A stretch of 64,000 bases of DNA from Ignavibacteriota bacterium. GTDB taxonomy: Bacteria; Bacteroidota; Ignavibacteria; Ignavibacteriales; Melioribacteraceae. The translations under genes and the position numbers were made by a program. Location: contig JADJWT010000001.1 in assembly GCA_016716225.1 (NCBI GenBank), positions 1,550,001 to 1,614,000 of the forward strand, read 5' to 3'. Of this stretch, positions 63,237-64,000 are shown in pieces (position 1 is the stretch's first letter; each line of letters starts with the position of its first letter). Below the pieces are notes generated by a model. The model was not told where the DNA came from. It made no database searches and was given only the letters and a program-made list of their open reading frames with translations.

Positions 63237-64000
63237 CTATTCTTCCACACAAACTTCTTTATTCTTAATTGCGATAACTGTTTTATAAAAAATTATTCCA
63301 ATTGCCAAAGTTAGAATTATCAATAAACTAATTGATAAATATGAAAAAAATACGAAATGAGTTTGATGATACATTAAAATAGTTGCAATTGTAATTGCAG
63401 ATAACGGGAATGAATAAGCCCACCATGAAAAATAAAATTTAATTTTACCAAACATTTTTATCTGAAAAAAAAGCAGCAATGTTAAGAAAAGTGCAAAGTA
63501 ATAAAGTATTTTTGAGAATTCATTTACTTCTCCACTTAGTTTAAAATAGGAAATAAAACCAACTGCCGGCGGTGCAATTAAAATAAATAATGTAGGAAGC
63601 AATCTTTCAGGCAAAGGATGATGAAATATAATTCGATTGAAAAATATCACCATTAAAATTATCCAGAAGAAAAATCCAATTGAAAAGAAGAACCAAGAAA
63701 TTTCACTTGAAAAAAAATCTGTACCGGAAATTGGTACCAAAATATTCCCAACAGCAGGTATAAACCAAGCTGGATTCATATGTAAAATTTCAAAATGTGT
63801 GTGCTGAATCCAAATTGAAATTATTTTGAGTGTTAGTAAAAGCTGTCCAATTGTACCAATAATCCAAAGAGTTTTTGAAACTGTAAAATCAATTTTAACC
63901 AATGCCACACTAAGCATTATAAAGCTGATTGAAATTGTTGGGAAAAAACTTAGTTTAATTGGATGATTAAATTCATTTAAAACTTCTGATCTAAACTTTA
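63237..64000 (-). CDS. SLAC1/TehA-family transporter (5' end cut by window)
   Basis: The frame stays open to the right edge. Codons upstream of the internal ATG at 63917 encode HPIKLSFFPTISISFIML, the usual first-helix region of SLAC1/TehA proteins, so the start is outside the window. Seven or more hydrophobic helices follow. Typical features are MNPAWFIPAVGNILVPISG, ERLLPTLFILIAPPAVGF and WWAYSFPLSAITIATI. Homologues are anion or C4-dicarboxylate/malate channels and tellurite-resistance proteins; the transported ion is not assignable. The C-terminus ends with acidic VCVEE. Confidence 0.88.
   Translation of the reverse strand, partial: KFRSEVLNEFNHPIKLSFFPTISISFIMLSVALVKIDFTVSKTLWIIGTIGQLLLTLKIISIWIQHTHFEILHMNPAWFIPAVGNILVPISGTDFFSSEISWFFFSIGFFFWIILMVIFFNRIIFHHPLPERLLPTLFILIAPPAVGFISYFKLSGEVNEFSKILYYFALFLTLLLFFQIKMFGKIKFYFSWWAYSFPLSAITIATILMYHQTHFVFFSYLSISLLIILTLAIGIIFYKTVIAIKNKEVCVEE

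Overview
The window is AT-rich bacterial chromosome, densely coded on both strands. The gene set points to the Bacteroidota/Chlorobiota side, most likely an Ignavibacteria-type bacterium. The M1 aminopeptidase carries a textbook type IX secretion (T9SS) sorting tail containing NYPNPFNP. There are many exported or lipobox-bearing proteins, TonB-dependent uptake parts, a complete methylmalonyl-CoA pathway and a Na+-pump decarboxylase. The lineage call is inference; no rRNA is present to confirm it. Several genes start with TTG, and ribosome-binding-site position often favours a start other than the longest reading frame. I moved starts where this was clear. Two genes run off the window: a sensor kinase at the left edge and an SLAC1-type transporter at the right edge.

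Layout. 1-12 kb: hybrid PAS histidine kinase, exported GH13 debranching enzyme, lipoprotein, two T9SS-type exported proteins (one an M1 peptidase), dicarboxylate/amino-acid symporter. 12-28 kb: TerC protein, then the propionate block. This block holds methylmalonyl-CoA epimerase and the Na+-translocating methylmalonyl-CoA decarboxylase operon (mce-mmdA-oadG-mmdC-mmdB), meaB, and the two methylmalonyl-CoA mutase subunits, all on the minus strand. Embedded in it are a tRNA-Asn/GIY-YIG tandem duplication, a 602-residue conserved protein of unknown function and a 16-residue-repeat exported protein. 28-36 kb: CheB-like methylesterase, MltF, Cys-rich exported protein, NrfJ/OB-like lipoprotein, gpmI, TPM protein, Tat-exported metallo-hydrolase, EamA transporter, aat. 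36-41 kb: ECF sigma, probable anti-sigma factor and two TonB C-terminal-domain proteins as one transcription block, a small basic protein between diverged direct repeats, and a BtuB-like receptor. 41-48 kb: rseP, dxr, small membrane protein, nitronate monooxygenase with an apparent ATA start, metK-ahcY. 48-53 kb: small membrane protein, STAS protein, a 703-residue acidic protein, obgE, a BtuC/FecCD permease, tRNA with CAU anticodon, secG. 54-64 kb: dacB, LOG protein, rpsU, M14 carboxypeptidase, ParA-type ATPase, second STAS protein, outer-membrane barrel protein, CYTH protein, aconitase, SLAC1 protein.

How the genes work together. The decarboxylase, epimerase, mutase and MeaB link succinyl-CoA to propionyl-CoA and can couple decarboxylation to Na+ export. 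Mutase needs adenosylcobalamin, so the BtuB-like receptor and BtuC-like permease may serve it. Aconitase and phosphoglycerate mutase are central carbon enzymes; metK-ahcY form a methyl-cycle pair. The most unusual structure is at 17.75-18.27 kb. There a tRNA-Asn gene is followed by a terminator and a mini GIY-YIG gene, and the 3' part of that whole unit is then repeated with a 16-nt perfect palindrome in the T-arm.
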